A stretch of DNA of 64,000 nucleotides from Paracoccus everestensis (GTDB lineage: Bacteria; Pseudomonadota; Alphaproteobacteria; Rhodobacterales; Rhodobacteraceae). Where the stretch lies: positions 347,001-411,000 of the forward strand of contig NZ_CP090836.1 of NCBI RefSeq assembly GCF_021491915.1, in the 5' to 3' direction. Both the position numbers and the translations under genes were made by a program. Below the pieces are notes generated by a model, which saw only the letters and a list, made by a program, of their open reading frames with translations, searched no databases and was not told the DNA's origin. Shown piece after piece: positions 8,830-18,200 of this stretch. How positions within the stretch are numbered: position 1 is the first letter of the stretch; each line of letters opens with the position of its first letter.

Positions 8830-9287
8830 TGCGCGGGTTCCGGGGCGGCTGGTGCCGCAGGAACAGCCCCCGTGGTCGATTCAAGGCCCACAAGCGCGAT
8901 CTTCAGATAGCCGGTGTCGCGCAGGGTGTTCATCACCCCCATCAGGTCGCCATAGGCCACCTCGCGGTCGGCGCGCAGGAAGATGCGCTGTTCGCGGTCG
9001 CCCTGGGTCGCGGCGGCAAGCGCCGCAGCCAGCCCGCCCGGCGCGACGTCCGTGTTGTCGAGCGCCAGCGTCAGGTCCGGCTTCACGGTCACATAGACCG
9101 GCTGGTCCGGGCGCCGCGCGGGCGTGGCGTTCGAGACCGGCAGGTCGACGTTCACATCCACTGTCGCAAGGGGGGCGGCGACCATGAAGATGATCAGCAG
9201 GACTAGCATCACGTCGATAAAGGGGGTGACGTTGATCTCGTGGTTCTCGACCAGGTCGTCGCCGCTGTCGCGTATCCCGCCTGCCAT
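8826..9287 (-). CDS. exbD: Biopolymer transport protein ExbD
   Basis: A 153-residue inner-membrane protein with one transmembrane segment at about 24-43. The family signature ENHEINVTPFIDVMLVLLII contains the proton-carrying Asp (residue 25, in FID). A periplasmic domain follows, ending in a short Ala/Pro tail. With ExbB it forms the proton channel that energises TonB. It lies 3 nt after exbB and overlaps tonB, so the three are one transcript. Confidence 0.93.
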   Translation of the reverse strand: MAGGIRDSGDDLVENHEINVTPFIDVMLVLLIIFMVAAPLATVDVNVDLPVSNATPARRPDQPVYVTVKPDLTLALDNTDVAPGGLAAALAAATQGDREQRIFLRADREVAYGDLMGVMNTLRDTGYLKIALVGLESTTGAVPAAPAAPEPAQ

Positions 9288-9290
9288 GGA

Positions 9291-10301
9291 TCATGCCTCC
9301 TTCGGGGGGGTAAGGCTGCGGAAATCCAGGTCGCGGCTGACCAGTTGGCGCACGCCCGCGGCTGCATTGGCCAGACGCAGGCGATATCCGGTGATGCCGC
9401 GCGCAAAGACGTTATAGATGACAACGGCGGGAATGGCCGCGACCAGGCCGATGGCGGTCGCCAGAAGCGCCTCGGCGATGCCGGGGGCCACCACGGCCAG
9501 GTTGGTGGTTTGCGATTCGGAAATGCCGATGAAGCTGTTCATGATCCCCCAGACCGTGCCGAACAGCCCCACGAATGGTGCGGTTGATCCGATGGTCGCC
9601 AGCACGCCCGTGCCCCGGCCCATGCGGCGGCCCGCGACGGCCTCGATCCGTTCCAGTTGCGATTGGACGCGTTCCTTGACGCCGCCATCGCCCGCAGCAT
9701 CCAGGGCGGGCTGGGACCGGCGGTATTCATCGGCCGCCTGGCGGATCATGCGCGACACCGCGTCGCGGCGGCTGCCGCTGGCGGCAACGGCGGCCTCCAG
9801 GGTGCCCGCCCGCTCGATGCGGCGGATGCCGCCCTGGGCGCTCGCGCTGGCGCCCCACAGTTCCAGGGCCTTCACCACCAGCACCGTCCAGGTGATGACG
9901 GATGCGATGGCCAGCCCGATCATCACCGCCTTGACCACGATATCGGCCGCCCAGAACATTCCCATCGGCGACAGGTCATGGGGCAGGTTCGGATCGCGCG
10001 CAGGCGGCGTCAGGATCGGGGCAAGCGCGTCCTGCATGGATTGGGGCAGGAACTCGGCCACGGGTTCGGGGGCAGTGGTGGCAGGCGTTGCCGTGCTTTC
10101 GGCAGGTGCCGCAGGTTCGGGCGTCGATGGCGCGGCGGGTTCGATCGCAACTGGCGCATCTGGCGCAACCGGGGCTGCGGGCTGTTCCGTCGCCTGGGTC
10201 TGGGCGGGCGCCGTATCCTGGGCATGGGCGACGGGTGCCAGCAGGCAGGCAAGCACCACGGCAAGGGTTGCGCCAGGACGGGACAGCGGCAGGTTGCTCA
10301 T
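9291..10301 (-). CDS. exbB: TonB-system energizer ExbB, form with signal peptide and Pro/Ala-rich N-terminal extension
   Basis: A 336-residue protein, longer than classic ExbB (about 240). Residues 1-27 are a signal peptide ending at AHA. Residues 28-100 are a low-complexity Ala/Pro/Glu stretch. The MotA/TolQ/ExbB domain with three membrane segments follows, the first at about 119-143 and the last two around 250-320 ([20 protein letters not shown] is the family motif). AAGGA lies 5 nt before the ATG at 10301. It forms the ExbB-ExbD proton channel. ExbBs with signal peptides and such extensions are known in alphaproteobacteria. Confidence 0.92.
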   Translation of the reverse strand: MSNLPLSRPGATLAVVLACLLAPVAHAQDTAPAQTQATEQPAAPVAPDAPVAIEPAAPSTPEPAAPAESTATPATTAPEPVAEFLPQSMQDALAPILTPPARDPNLPHDLSPMGMFWAADIVVKAVMIGLAIASVITWTVLVVKALELWGASASAQGGIRRIERAGTLEAAVAASGSRRDAVSRMIRQAADEYRRSQPALDAAGDGGVKERVQSQLERIEAVAGRRMGRGTGVLATIGSTAPFVGLFGTVWGIMNSFIGISESQTTNLAVVAPGIAEALLATAIGLVAAIPAVVIYNVFARGITGYRLRLANAAAGVRQLVSRDLDFRSLTPPKEA

Positions 10302-10382
10302 GGCGTTCCTTGGACTTCTGGATCCGCCAGGGCGGACGGTTCGTGGGGCGGGACGCCTTTGGCGACCCGCGACTTCGGGCCG

Positions 10383-10411
10383 GGTATCGAACAGCCATGT
10401 AAAATTGTCAA
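10383..10411 (-). promoter_or_regulatory. Candidate sigma-70 promoter for exbB-exbD-tonB
   Basis: On the minus strand TTGACA (10411-10406) is followed after exactly 17 nt by GATACC (10388-10383). The exbB ATG is about 80 nt downstream. The perfect -35 lies in a small AT-rich patch between the sip stop and exbB, so exbBD-tonB can be transcribed independently of sip. I see no certain iron-regulator box. Confidence 0.5.
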
Positions 10412-10437
10412 CTATTGACGCGCGGCGGATGCGGGTA

Positions 10438-11466
10438 TCATGCCGTCCAATAGGCTGCGAGATGAGCACGCAGCGCCCCGGTCCCCCCGTGGTCATTTAT
10501 CGCGGCCTTCAGCGGTTCCAGCCGGGACCGCTCGGTCGCAAGCCAGATCCGTTGGGCATCGGTGCCTTTGCGCCTCAGGCGACGGGCAAGGTCCGCCTCT
10601 CCGCCGGGGGCGTGGATCACGCGGATCCCGGGGTGATCGGGCAGGGGGTAATCGGCCCGTGCCCCGAACAGGTGGCATTCGCCGGTCGTGTCCGGGCCTG
10701 CGGCCTCGATGGTGCGGGCAAGGGCGGGATAGGCCGTTTCGTCCCCGCCGATCAGAAGGCTGTCACCCTGCGCGATCCCGCCCCCGCCCGGGCCGGTCAG
10801 CCCGACTACGGTTCCCGGCACCGCATGGGCCGCAAAGCCGCAGGCGTGGCCGCCCTCATGGACAAAGATGTCGGTTTCCAGCCATCCCGCACCCGGGTCG
10901 ATGTGGCGCACGGTATAGACGGGACGGTGCAGGGTTGCCGCCCCCTTCGGCCAAACCGTCCGGCCATCGTCGCCGATCACCGGCCAGGCGGGCGCCTGCG
11001 CGCCTTGGGGTTGCAGGATCAGGCGGAAATGGATCAGGTCGCGCGCAAAGCGGGCCAGATCGCCGCATTCCAGCCGCAGCCGCAGGAAATCGGGCGCGAT
11101 GCGGGTCACGCCCGCCACGCGCGCCAGGCTGAAATTGGGCGGATGCGCCCCCGGCTTGTCCAGGGATGACCAGGCGGGCTGCAGGCCGGGCAGGTGTTTC
11201 CCGAGTTGATGGGCCACGCATTCCACCACGTCCTGCAGGCGGTCGCGCGTGTGTGCGCGGGCAAAAAGGATGCTGCCCGTCGGCCCCATCTTGGTGCCGA
11301 ATTCGGCCCCATCCGGCAGCTTGCACCAGGTGGACCGGCCATGCCCGTTATGCAGATCCAGCCCCTGTTCGGCGGCCTGTGCCCGGATCAGGGTGTCCAT
11401 GACGGCAAAGGACAGGCCGGGCAGGCTGGCCTCGGTCTGAAAGGGGGGCAGGGGATCATGTCTCAT
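10438..11466 (-). CDS. Siderophore-interacting protein with N-terminal DUF2218-like domain
   Basis: A 342-residue cytosolic flavoprotein. Residues 1 to about 95 resemble the small DUF2218 domain. From about 110 onwards is the SIP FAD-binding domain ([11 protein letters not shown] is the R-x-Y-T-x-R flavin motif) and the SIP NAD(P)H domain ([18 protein letters not shown]). Such proteins reduce ferric siderophores to release iron in the cytosol. It lies upstream of and in the same direction as exbB-exbD-tonB, consistent with a shared role in iron acquisition. AAAGG lies 6 nt before the ATG. Confidence 0.85.
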   Translation of the reverse strand: MRHDPLPPFQTEASLPGLSFAVMDTLIRAQAAEQGLDLHNGHGRSTWCKLPDGAEFGTKMGPTGSILFARAHTRDRLQDVVECVAHQLGKHLPGLQPAWSSLDKPGAHPPNFSLARVAGVTRIAPDFLRLRLECGDLARFARDLIHFRLILQPQGAQAPAWPVIGDDGRTVWPKGAATLHRPVYTVRHIDPGAGWLETDIFVHEGGHACGFAAHAVPGTVVGLTGPGGGGIAQGDSLLIGGDETAYPALARTIEAAGPDTTGECHLFGARADYPLPDHPGIRVIHAPGGEADLARRLRRKGTDAQRIWLATERSRLEPLKAAINDHGGTGALRAHLAAYWTA

Positions 11467-11587
11467 GGGGAACCTTTGGCCGATGAAGGACGCGATTTCC
11501 TGCGCGGGTCAAGGGGCCGTGATAGCCGCCGTCAAGAACTGCGTCCAGTCAGCGCGACCTGCCTTTGACCAGGTGGCCCATGCCCGA

Positions 11588-11613
11588 GGGTGGCAAGCGT
11601 GCCCTTGCCACCC
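11588..11613. other. Perfect 10-bp hairpin between sip and mobA
   Basis: GGGTGGCAAG and CTTGCCACCC form a perfect stem with a 6-nt loop, 26 nt before the mobA ATG. In the 173-bp gap between the divergent sip and mobA genes it could be a regulator site for either gene or an mRNA hairpin in the mobA leader. No Shine-Dalgarno is visible before mobA. Function unknown. Confidence 0.4.
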
Positions 11614-11639
11614 TTGCCGCTCCGCGCCACAACTGCCCC

Positions 11640-12248
11640 ATGACCCATCCCCCCGCCATCATCCTTGCCGGAGGCCGCGCGACCCGCATGGGCGGGGGCG
11701 ACAAATGCCTGCTGGACCTGGGGGGCCGGCCCATGCTGGCGCGGATCAGGGAACGCCTGGCCCCGCAATGCGGCCCCCTGGCGCTGAATGCGAACGGCGG
11801 CGGGGCGCGGTTCAGGGATTTCGACCTGCCGGTCCTGCCCGACAGCCTGCCCGATTTCCCCGGCCCGCTGGCAGGGATCCTGGCAGGGATGGATTGGGCG
11901 GCGGGACTGGGGGAAGGGCGGGTTGTCAGCGTGGCGGGCGATACGCCGTTCTTTCCCACGGATCTGGTCCTTCGTTTGACGGGGGCCGGGGACGGAATTG
12001 TCCTGGCCGCCAGCCGCGACAACAAGGGCCACACAAACGACCATCCCACCTTTGGCCTGTGGCCCACGGCGCTGCGGGACGCCCTGCGCGGATATCTGGC
12101 GCGGGGCGAACGGCGGGTGCGCGGCTTTGCCATGATCCATGGCGCGGCCAGGGCGGTGTGGGACGCGGAACCGGTGGATCCCTTCTTCAACATCAACACG
12201 CCCGGGGATCTGGACCGGGCCCGTTCGGCGTTACGCCTGCAACCGTGA
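11640..12248 (+). CDS. mobA: Molybdenum cofactor guanylyltransferase
   Basis: A 202-residue nucleotidyltransferase. It joins GMP to molybdopterin to form the guanine-dinucleotide cofactor used by DMSO-reductase-family enzymes. The GTP-binding loop is LAGGRATRMGGGDK at 9-22. PGPLAGI is at 74-80, and the metal-binding Asp is in GDTPFF (Asp101). FFNINTPGDL at the end is also typical of MobA. The ATG at 11640 is chosen from the protein start; no clear ribosome-binding site is present. An upstream in-frame start at 11565 would translate the hairpin region and looks unlikely. Confidence 0.9.
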   Translation: MTHPPAIILAGGRATRMGGGDKCLLDLGGRPMLARIRERLAPQCGPLALNANGGGARFRDFDLPVLPDSLPDFPGPLAGILAGMDWAAGLGEGRVVSVAGDTPFFPTDLVLRLTGAGDGIVLAASRDNKGHTNDHPTFGLWPTALRDALRGYLARGERRVRGFAMIHGAARAVWDAEPVDPFFNINTPGDLDRARSALRLQP

Positions 12249-12261
12249 TCGAGGCACATCC

Positions 12262-12975
12262 ATGCGAACCATGCTTTCCGTCCTTGTCCTGCTGGCAGCC
12301 ATCGCCTTTGCCGTATCGCCCATGCTGTCGAACGGGTTCGGCGGCTATCGTCCCGACCAGTTCCCGATCCCGCAGGCCGATCCGCCGATCCAGCCTGCGG
12401 GCTGGGCCTTTTCCATCTGGGGGCTGATCTTTGCCTGGCTGGTTGCAGGGGCAGGCTTCGGTGCCTGGAAACGGGCGGGAGATCCCGGTTGGCAAGGGAT
12501 GCGGCCCGCGCTGCTGGTCAGCCTGGCCCTTGGCGCCTTCTGGATCGAGACCGCGCACCATACCCCCATCGGCGCTACCGTGCTGATCGTGGCGATGCTG
12601 GTGCCTGCGCTGATCGCATTCCTGCGGGCCGGACGGCAGGACGCGGTCTGGCAGGTGCGGCCCGTGGCGCTGTATGCAGGCTGGCTGACGGCGGCGACGG
12701 GGGTGTCGGCCGGAATGGTGCTGGGCGGATACGGGATCCTGTCGGAACAGGCGGCGGCGATCCTGTGCCTTGTGGGCGTCACGGCTGTGGCCCTGGCGGT
12801 GCAGGCGGCGCGACCCGGGGAATGGGCCTATCCGGCAGGCGTGGTGTGGGCCTTGATCGGCATCCTTGCCGCGAACCTGTCGCCCGCCAATCTGCCGGTC
12901 CTGGCCCTGGCAGGTGTTGCGGCCCTGCTGCTGGCCTGGCGCGCAGCCGCATCCTATCGCCGGAACGCGGCATAG
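12262..12975 (+). CDS. TspO/MBR-like integral membrane protein of unknown function
   Basis: A 237-residue, very hydrophobic protein with about seven predicted membrane segments. The block IQPAGWAFSIWGLIFAWL resembles the FxPPGWxFxxxWxxLY region of TspO/MBR tryptophan-rich sensory proteins. The rest is diverged and longer than TspO (about 160). GAGG lies 7 nt before the ATG at 12262, 13 bp after mobA, so the two may share a transcript. Its 3' end overlaps the convergent photolyase gene by 22 bp. TspO homologues next to photolyases are known in light-responsive operons, but here the genes face each other. Function not known. Confidence 0.65.
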   Translation: MRTMLSVLVLLAAIAFAVSPMLSNGFGGYRPDQFPIPQADPPIQPAGWAFSIWGLIFAWLVAGAGFGAWKRAGDPGWQGMRPALLVSLALGAFWIETAHHTPIGATVLIVAMLVPALIAFLRAGRQDAVWQVRPVALYAGWLTAATGVSAGMVLGGYGILSEQAAAILCLVGVTAVALAVQAARPGEWAYPAGVVWALIGILAANLSPANLPVLALAGVAALLLAWRAAASYRRNAA

Positions 12976-14324
12976 GCATCCAGGGCGCGCTGCCGGCCCC
13001 GGTCCAGATCGGCGGGCGGCACCGGGCGGGCATCCACCCCCCAGGACAGCGGCGCGGCGGCGGCGAAATCGCGCGCGCCCGCGCCCCCCGCGACCAGCCA
13101 GGTGTCGCGATAGCGCCGTGCGCCGTCGAATTTCGCCGCCTGCGTGTCCGGGTTGAACACCCGGAAAAAGGGCGAGGCATCCGGCCCGCAGCCCGCCACC
13201 CATTGCCAGTTCATCGCATTGCTGGCCGCGTCCCAGTCGGTCAGGCAGCAGGCGAACCAGTCCAGCCCGATCCGCCAGTCGGTCATCAGATGCTTGACCA
13301 GATAGCTTGCGGCAATCATCCGCAAGCGGTTGTGCATCCGCCCGATGGCGAACATTTCCCGCATCCCGGCATCGACCATGGCGACGCCGGTGCGGCCCTG
13401 ACGCCAGGCCTGAGCTTCATCACTGTCGCCGCGCCATGAAAAATCGTTCCATTCCGGGCGCCAGCAGGTCCGGTCCATGTCGGGCATGGCGTCGAACAAC
13501 TCTCGCGCAAAGTCGCGCCAGGCCAGTTCTCGCAACAGATCCTCGACCCCGCCGCGCCCGTGGTGCTGTGCGTTCATTGCCTTGTGCCACAAGCGCCGGG
13601 CGCTGATTTCGCCCACCGCCAAAGCGTCCGACAGGCCGGAGGTGGCGTCGCCATCCGCAGGAATGTCGCGCCGTTCGGCATAACGCGCATCCACCCGTTC
13701 CAGGAACGCGTCCAGCCGGTCATGGGCCGCGCTTTCCCCTGCGCGGACATGGCGTGCCATCACGTCCCAGCCACGGTTCATCGCGGCGCGCGCTTCTGGC
13801 CAGTCAAGGCCGTCGCTGTTGGGCCATGCGTCGGGTGCCGACAGGCGCGGCACCGGCAAGGGATCGGCGATATGCGATTTGCGCAATGCCCGCCAGAAGG
13901 GGGTAAACACCTTGAACCGGGTGCCGCTGCCGGTCAGCACGCTGCCGCGCGGGACCAGATCGGCCGGGGGGTGCAGATGCAGCCTTGTCCCAGCCTGTTC
14001 CACCGCCCGATCCAGGCCGTCGTCGCTGGCAAAGGGCATCCCCTGGGTCGTATGCACCGCCCGCGCGCCGGTGTCGCGGACCACCTGCGCCAGCACGGCA
14101 CCGGGATCGCCCCGCCGGACGATCAGCCGGCTGCCCAGGCGGCGCAGGCTTGCGTCCAGATCGGGCAGCGCCATGGCCTGCCGCTGGGCAGACGCGGGAT
14201 TGGCGCGCGCTTCGAGCGGGTCTAGGATCACCAACGGAATGACCGGCCCTTCCTGGGCGGCGGCGACAAGCGCGGGGTGGTCGTCCAGCCGCAGCACACG
14301 GCGAAACCAGCAGATGACGGTCAT
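12954..14324 (-). CDS. phrB: Deoxyribodipyrimidine photolyase
   Basis: A 456-residue DNA repair flavoprotein that splits pyrimidine dimers with light. The N-terminal alpha/beta antenna domain starts VICWFRRVLRLDDHPAL. The C-terminal helical FAD domain carries the class I CPD photolyase signatures GRMHNRLRMIAASYLVKHL, the DWDAASNAMNWQWVAGCG region and FNPDTQAAKFD. ATG at 14324 chosen because the alignable protein begins there. It is transcribed divergently from cobA across a 119-bp gap. A cryptochrome is possible but the sequence looks like a bacterial class I photolyase. Confidence 0.92.
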   Translation of the reverse strand: MTVICWFRRVLRLDDHPALVAAAQEGPVIPLVILDPLEARANPASAQRQAMALPDLDASLRRLGSRLIVRRGDPGAVLAQVVRDTGARAVHTTQGMPFASDDGLDRAVEQAGTRLHLHPPADLVPRGSVLTGSGTRFKVFTPFWRALRKSHIADPLPVPRLSAPDAWPNSDGLDWPEARAAMNRGWDVMARHVRAGESAAHDRLDAFLERVDARYAERRDIPADGDATSGLSDALAVGEISARRLWHKAMNAQHHGRGGVEDLLRELAWRDFARELFDAMPDMDRTCWRPEWNDFSWRGDSDEAQAWRQGRTGVAMVDAGMREMFAIGRMHNRLRMIAASYLVKHLMTDWRIGLDWFACCLTDWDAASNAMNWQWVAGCGPDASPFFRVFNPDTQAAKFDGARRYRDTWLVAGGAGARDFAAAAPLSWGVDARPVPPADLDRGRQRALDAYAAFRR

Positions 14325-14387
14325 TGCACATCTTTCGTTCAATCCCGGGATCACGGATGAGGGCGGCAAAAGTTTCACCGCCGTGCA

Positions 14388-14415
14388 TTGTCTGCCCCGG
14401 CATGGGTGGTATAGC
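14388..14415 (+). promoter_or_regulatory. Candidate promoter for cobA
   Basis: TTGTCT (14388-14393) and TATAGC (14410-14415) are separated by 16 nt. Transcription would begin near 14422, which leaves the ATG at 14402 upstream of the message and favours the TTG at 14444 as start. The match is moderate. Confidence 0.4.
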
Positions 14416-14443
14416 TGGAATTCCCCGGACGAAAGCCGCCCTG

Positions 14444-15184
14444 TTGCCTGATCCCGCCCCTCCACCCGGTTTCGTGTCGCTGGTGTCCGCCGGGCCGGGC
14501 GATCCCGAATTGCTGACGCTGAAGGCCGCGGACCGCCTGGCCAGGGCCGAGGTGGTGCTTTACGACGACCTTGCATCGGGTCCGGTCCTGGACCACGCCA
14601 ATTCCCGCGCGGAACTGATCGCGGTGGGCAAGCGCGCAGGCCGCCCCTCGGCCCGGCAGGATCATGTGAATGCGCTGCTGGTCGAACAGGCTCTGGCCGG
14701 GCGCCGGGTGGTGCGGCTGAAATCGGGCGATTCCGGCATCTTCGGAAGGCTGGAGGAGGAACTGACCGCCCTGACGGCCGCCGGCATCCCGTTCGAGATC
14801 GTGCCGGGCGTCACATCCGCCAGTGCGGCGGCGGCGGCGGCAGGAATCCCGCTGACCCGGCGGCTGACCGCTCGGCGGGTGCAGTTCATCACCGGCGCGG
14901 ACGTGACCGGGCACTTGCCGGGCGACATCAACTGGGCGGCCATCGCCGATCCGGGCGTCACCACCGTGGTCTTCATGGGGCAGCGCAGCTTTCCCGAACT
15001 GGCCGCCGGATTGCGCGCCCATGGCTTGCCCGGCGACACGCCCGCGCTGTTCGCGCAGTCCGTGGGCCATCCTCACCAGCGGCTGATCCGCACCACGGTC
15101 GACGATCTGGCGGCGATGATGGAAACGGCCCCCGTGTCCCAGCCCGGCCTAATCCTCTATGGACCTTTGGCTTTTTTTCCATAA
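14444..15184 (+). CDS. cobA: Uroporphyrinogen-III C-methyltransferase
   Basis: A 246-residue SAM-dependent tetrapyrrole methyltransferase. It makes precorrin-2 from uroporphyrinogen III, the branch point to cobalamin and sirohaem. VSAGPGDPELLTLKA (14-28) is the first family signature, and VVRLKSGDSGIFGRLEEE is the second. PGVTSASAAAAAAGIPLTRR is also diagnostic. The start is taken as TTG at 14444, since this gives the normal N-terminus and lies downstream of the candidate promoter; ATG at 14402 or 14324 would add unusual residues. No other cobalamin genes are adjacent. Confidence 0.88.
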   Translation: MPDPAPPPGFVSLVSAGPGDPELLTLKAADRLARAEVVLYDDLASGPVLDHANSRAELIAVGKRAGRPSARQDHVNALLVEQALAGRRVVRLKSGDSGIFGRLEEELTALTAAGIPFEIVPGVTSASAAAAAAGIPLTRRLTARRVQFITGADVTGHLPGDINWAAIADPGVTTVVFMGQRSFPELAAGLRAHGLPGDTPALFAQSVGHPHQRLIRTTVDDLAAMMETAPVSQPGLILYGPLAFFP

Positions 15185-15203
15185 AGATTTCATCAATCTG
15201 CGG

Positions 15204-15220
15204 GAACAATCCGGTTGTTC
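15204..15220. promoter_or_regulatory. Inverted repeat upstream of the RTX gene, possible operator
   Basis: GAACAA-TCCGG-TTGTTC is a perfect 6-bp inverted repeat in the 114-bp gap before the RTX gene. The GAAC/GTTC half-sites recall SOS boxes, but the 9-nt spacing between them does not fit the alphaproteobacterial LexA pattern. It may be an operator of an unknown regulator. Confidence 0.3.
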
Positions 15221-15298
15221 GAAGGCCGTGGATTAAGGTTCTGTTAGCGTGTCGCCCCGTGTCGGGCCTGCTGCCAAAATGCGCGTCGGACAAACCAG

Positions 15299-18200
15299 AT
15301 GATCTCGTATCGCCACATCGTCACCTATGGGACCGGCCAGCATCGCTGGCTGTCGAATGTGACCGACCTAGCGCTGGCGGATATCGGCGCGGAATGGATG
15401 CTGTTTGCCGTGAATGCCACCGGCGGGGTCAGCACATATCGCCTGGGCGATCCCCTGACACCCCTGGAACGGGGATCGGCGGCGGGATTTCCGGTGAATT
15501 TCACCTATCACTCCCGCCCTGTCCTGACCGTCTTGGGCGAGGCGGGCGGCGGCGATCTGCTGGTCGCGGGGATGACCGGCGCGGGCGTGGCGGGGCTGTC
15601 CTTTGACAGCCGGGGTCGTCTGGGCGAGCTGGGTCAACTGTTCCCGGCGGACCGGATCGGCGCGCGCCTGTCGGCCAGCGGCCAGGTGACCTGCGACGGG
15701 GGGCGGTTCCTGTTTTCCGCCCGCCCCGACAAGCTGGCGATCGAGGTGAACCGGGTCAACGCCGACGGCAGCCTTTCCCCGGTCTCGACCGCCGCCCTGC
15801 CGATGCCCCCCGGCGTGGCCGAGGCGTCGCTGGACAAGATCATCGCGGTCACGGTCGATGGACAGCAACTGCTGGTGGCGATTTCGGGCCTGGGGAACTT
15901 CATCTCGACCCATGCCATCGGGGCCAACGGGGTCTTGGGCGCGGGGTCGCTGCATATCGCGGACGGGGGGATGGGTTATTACATCCCGTCGGACATCGCG
16001 GCGCTGCAGTTCGGGGGGCGCAGCTTTGTGGCGGCGGCGGGGGCGGCGTCGTCCTCGCTCTCGGTGTTCAGGCTGGACAAGACCGGCGCCCTGACCGCGA
16101 CCGATCATGTCCTGGACGAACTGACGACGCGGTTCCAGTCGGTGACGGCCCTGGCCACGGCGGCGGTGGATGGGCGCGGCTACGTTATTGCAGGCGGCGC
16201 GGACGGGGGGATCAGCGTTTTTACCCTGCTGCCCGACGGCAGGCTGTTGCATCTGCAAACCATTGTCGATGCCAATGACACGACCCTGGGCCGGGTCAGC
16301 GCCATCGAGGCCGTGGTGATCGCGGGCCAGATCGTGCTGCTGGTCACATCCGCCGGCGAAACCGGGGTGACGCAGCTTGTCATCGACCCCGGCGATACGG
16401 GCGGCACCGGCTTTGCCGGGGCAGGCGTGGCTGGGGGATCGGCGCGCGACGATCTTCTGGTGGCGACGCCTGCGACCACGCATCTGCAAGGGGGAGCGGG
16501 CGACGACATCCTGGTCACGGCCAAGGCCAACATCCTCCTGACCGGCGGGGACGGGGCCGATGTCTTTGCCCTGACCCGGTTCGATGGCCGGGTGACCATC
16601 ACCGATTACGAGGCGGGCATCGACCGGCTGGATCTGTCGATGCTGGGCATGATCCGCAGCATCTGGCAATTGAATTTCGCGCCGCAGCCCTGGGGGATGC
16701 GGATCCTTTACGGCAATTCCATCCTGGAAATCCGCACCCGCGACGGCAAGGCCCTGCTGCCCACGGATTTCGGCAACGGCCTGTTTCCCGTCGCCCATTA
16801 CGGGCTGCCCGCCCTTGACCCCGTGAAGATCGAAACCCCGCCCAGCACGGTTGGCACCTTCATTTTCGGCACCGAGGCGGCCGATCAGCTGCTGGGGGCG
16901 GGCGGGGGCGATTCGATCCAGGCGGGCGGGGGCAACGACACGGTTTCGGCGGGGGCGGGCAACGATACCGTGCAGGGACGGGCGGGCAACGATCTGCTGC
17001 GCGGGGGCAGCGGCGCGGACCAGGTGCTGTGCGGGGCAGGCAACGACACCCTGTTCGGGGACGAGGGCAATGACAGCCTTTTGGGCGACGACGGAAACGA
17101 CCTGATCTATGGGGGCCTTGACCACGACACCCTGCGCGGTGCCAGCGGAAACGACCGCCTGTATGGCGGCGGGGGCAACGACAGCCTGCAGGGGGATGCG
17201 GGCGACGACACCCTGTCGGGCGAGGACGGCAACGATCGGCTGGAGGATGTGTCAGGCAACAATCACCTGCTGGGCGGTGCGGGCAACGACACGCTTATCG
17301 CGGGTCTGGGGTCCGATTACCTGTATGGCCATGACGGCAACGATCTTTTGCAAGGCGGAGCCGGCAATGACCGGCTGGAGGATGTGGCGGGCAACAACCA
17401 CCTGATCGGAGACGCCGGCAACGACCTGCTGGTCGCGGGTGCGGGCCGTGACACTCTGCGCGGGGGCACAGGCCGCGACTCGCTGCGGGCTGGCGCGGGC
17501 GACGACCTGTTGTGGGGCGACGCCGACGACGATCACCTGATGGGCGAGGCAGGTGCCTATATCCTGGACGGCGGATCTGGCAACGACATTCTTTATGGCG
17601 GGTCGGGGAATGACCGGCTGAACGGGAACCTGGGTAACGACACGTTGTATGGCCAGGATGGCAACGACGCGCTGACCGACCTGTCGGGCAGCAACCGGCT
17701 GCTGGGGGATGGCGGCAACGACACCCTGCGCGGTGGCGCGGGGCAGGATTGGCTTTATGGCGGGACGGACAATGATTCCCTGCTGGGCGGGGACGGCGAG
17801 GACCGCCTGTGGGGCGATGCCGGAAACGACCGGTTGCTGGGCGAGGGGGGAAACGACCTTCTGCTGGACCTGCTGGGCAACAACCACCTGGACGGCGGAT
17901 CGGGCAATGACGGGCTGAGGGCAGGCACCGGCCAGGACACGCTGCTGGGGGGGCAGCGGCAACGATCTTCTGCAGGCGGGGTCGGGCAACGATGTCCTGG
18001 ACGGCGGCGCGGGCAATGACACCCTGCATGGCGAGGCGGGAAACGACCTGCTGACCGACTTGTGGGGCAACAACCTCCTTTGGGGCGGCGCGGGCAATGA
18101 CCGGCTGACTGCCGGCGCCGGTCATGACGCGCTGCATGGCGATGCCGGGAACGATGTCCTGAACGGCGGCGGTGGCAATGACGGGCTGCGCGGCGGGTTG

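Noticed and set aside
15204..15220. GAACAA-N5-TTGTTC as a LexA/SOS box
   Set aside because: The half-site spacing and inverted arrangement do not match the direct GTTC-N7-GTTC type sites of this bacterial group. Kept only as a possible operator.
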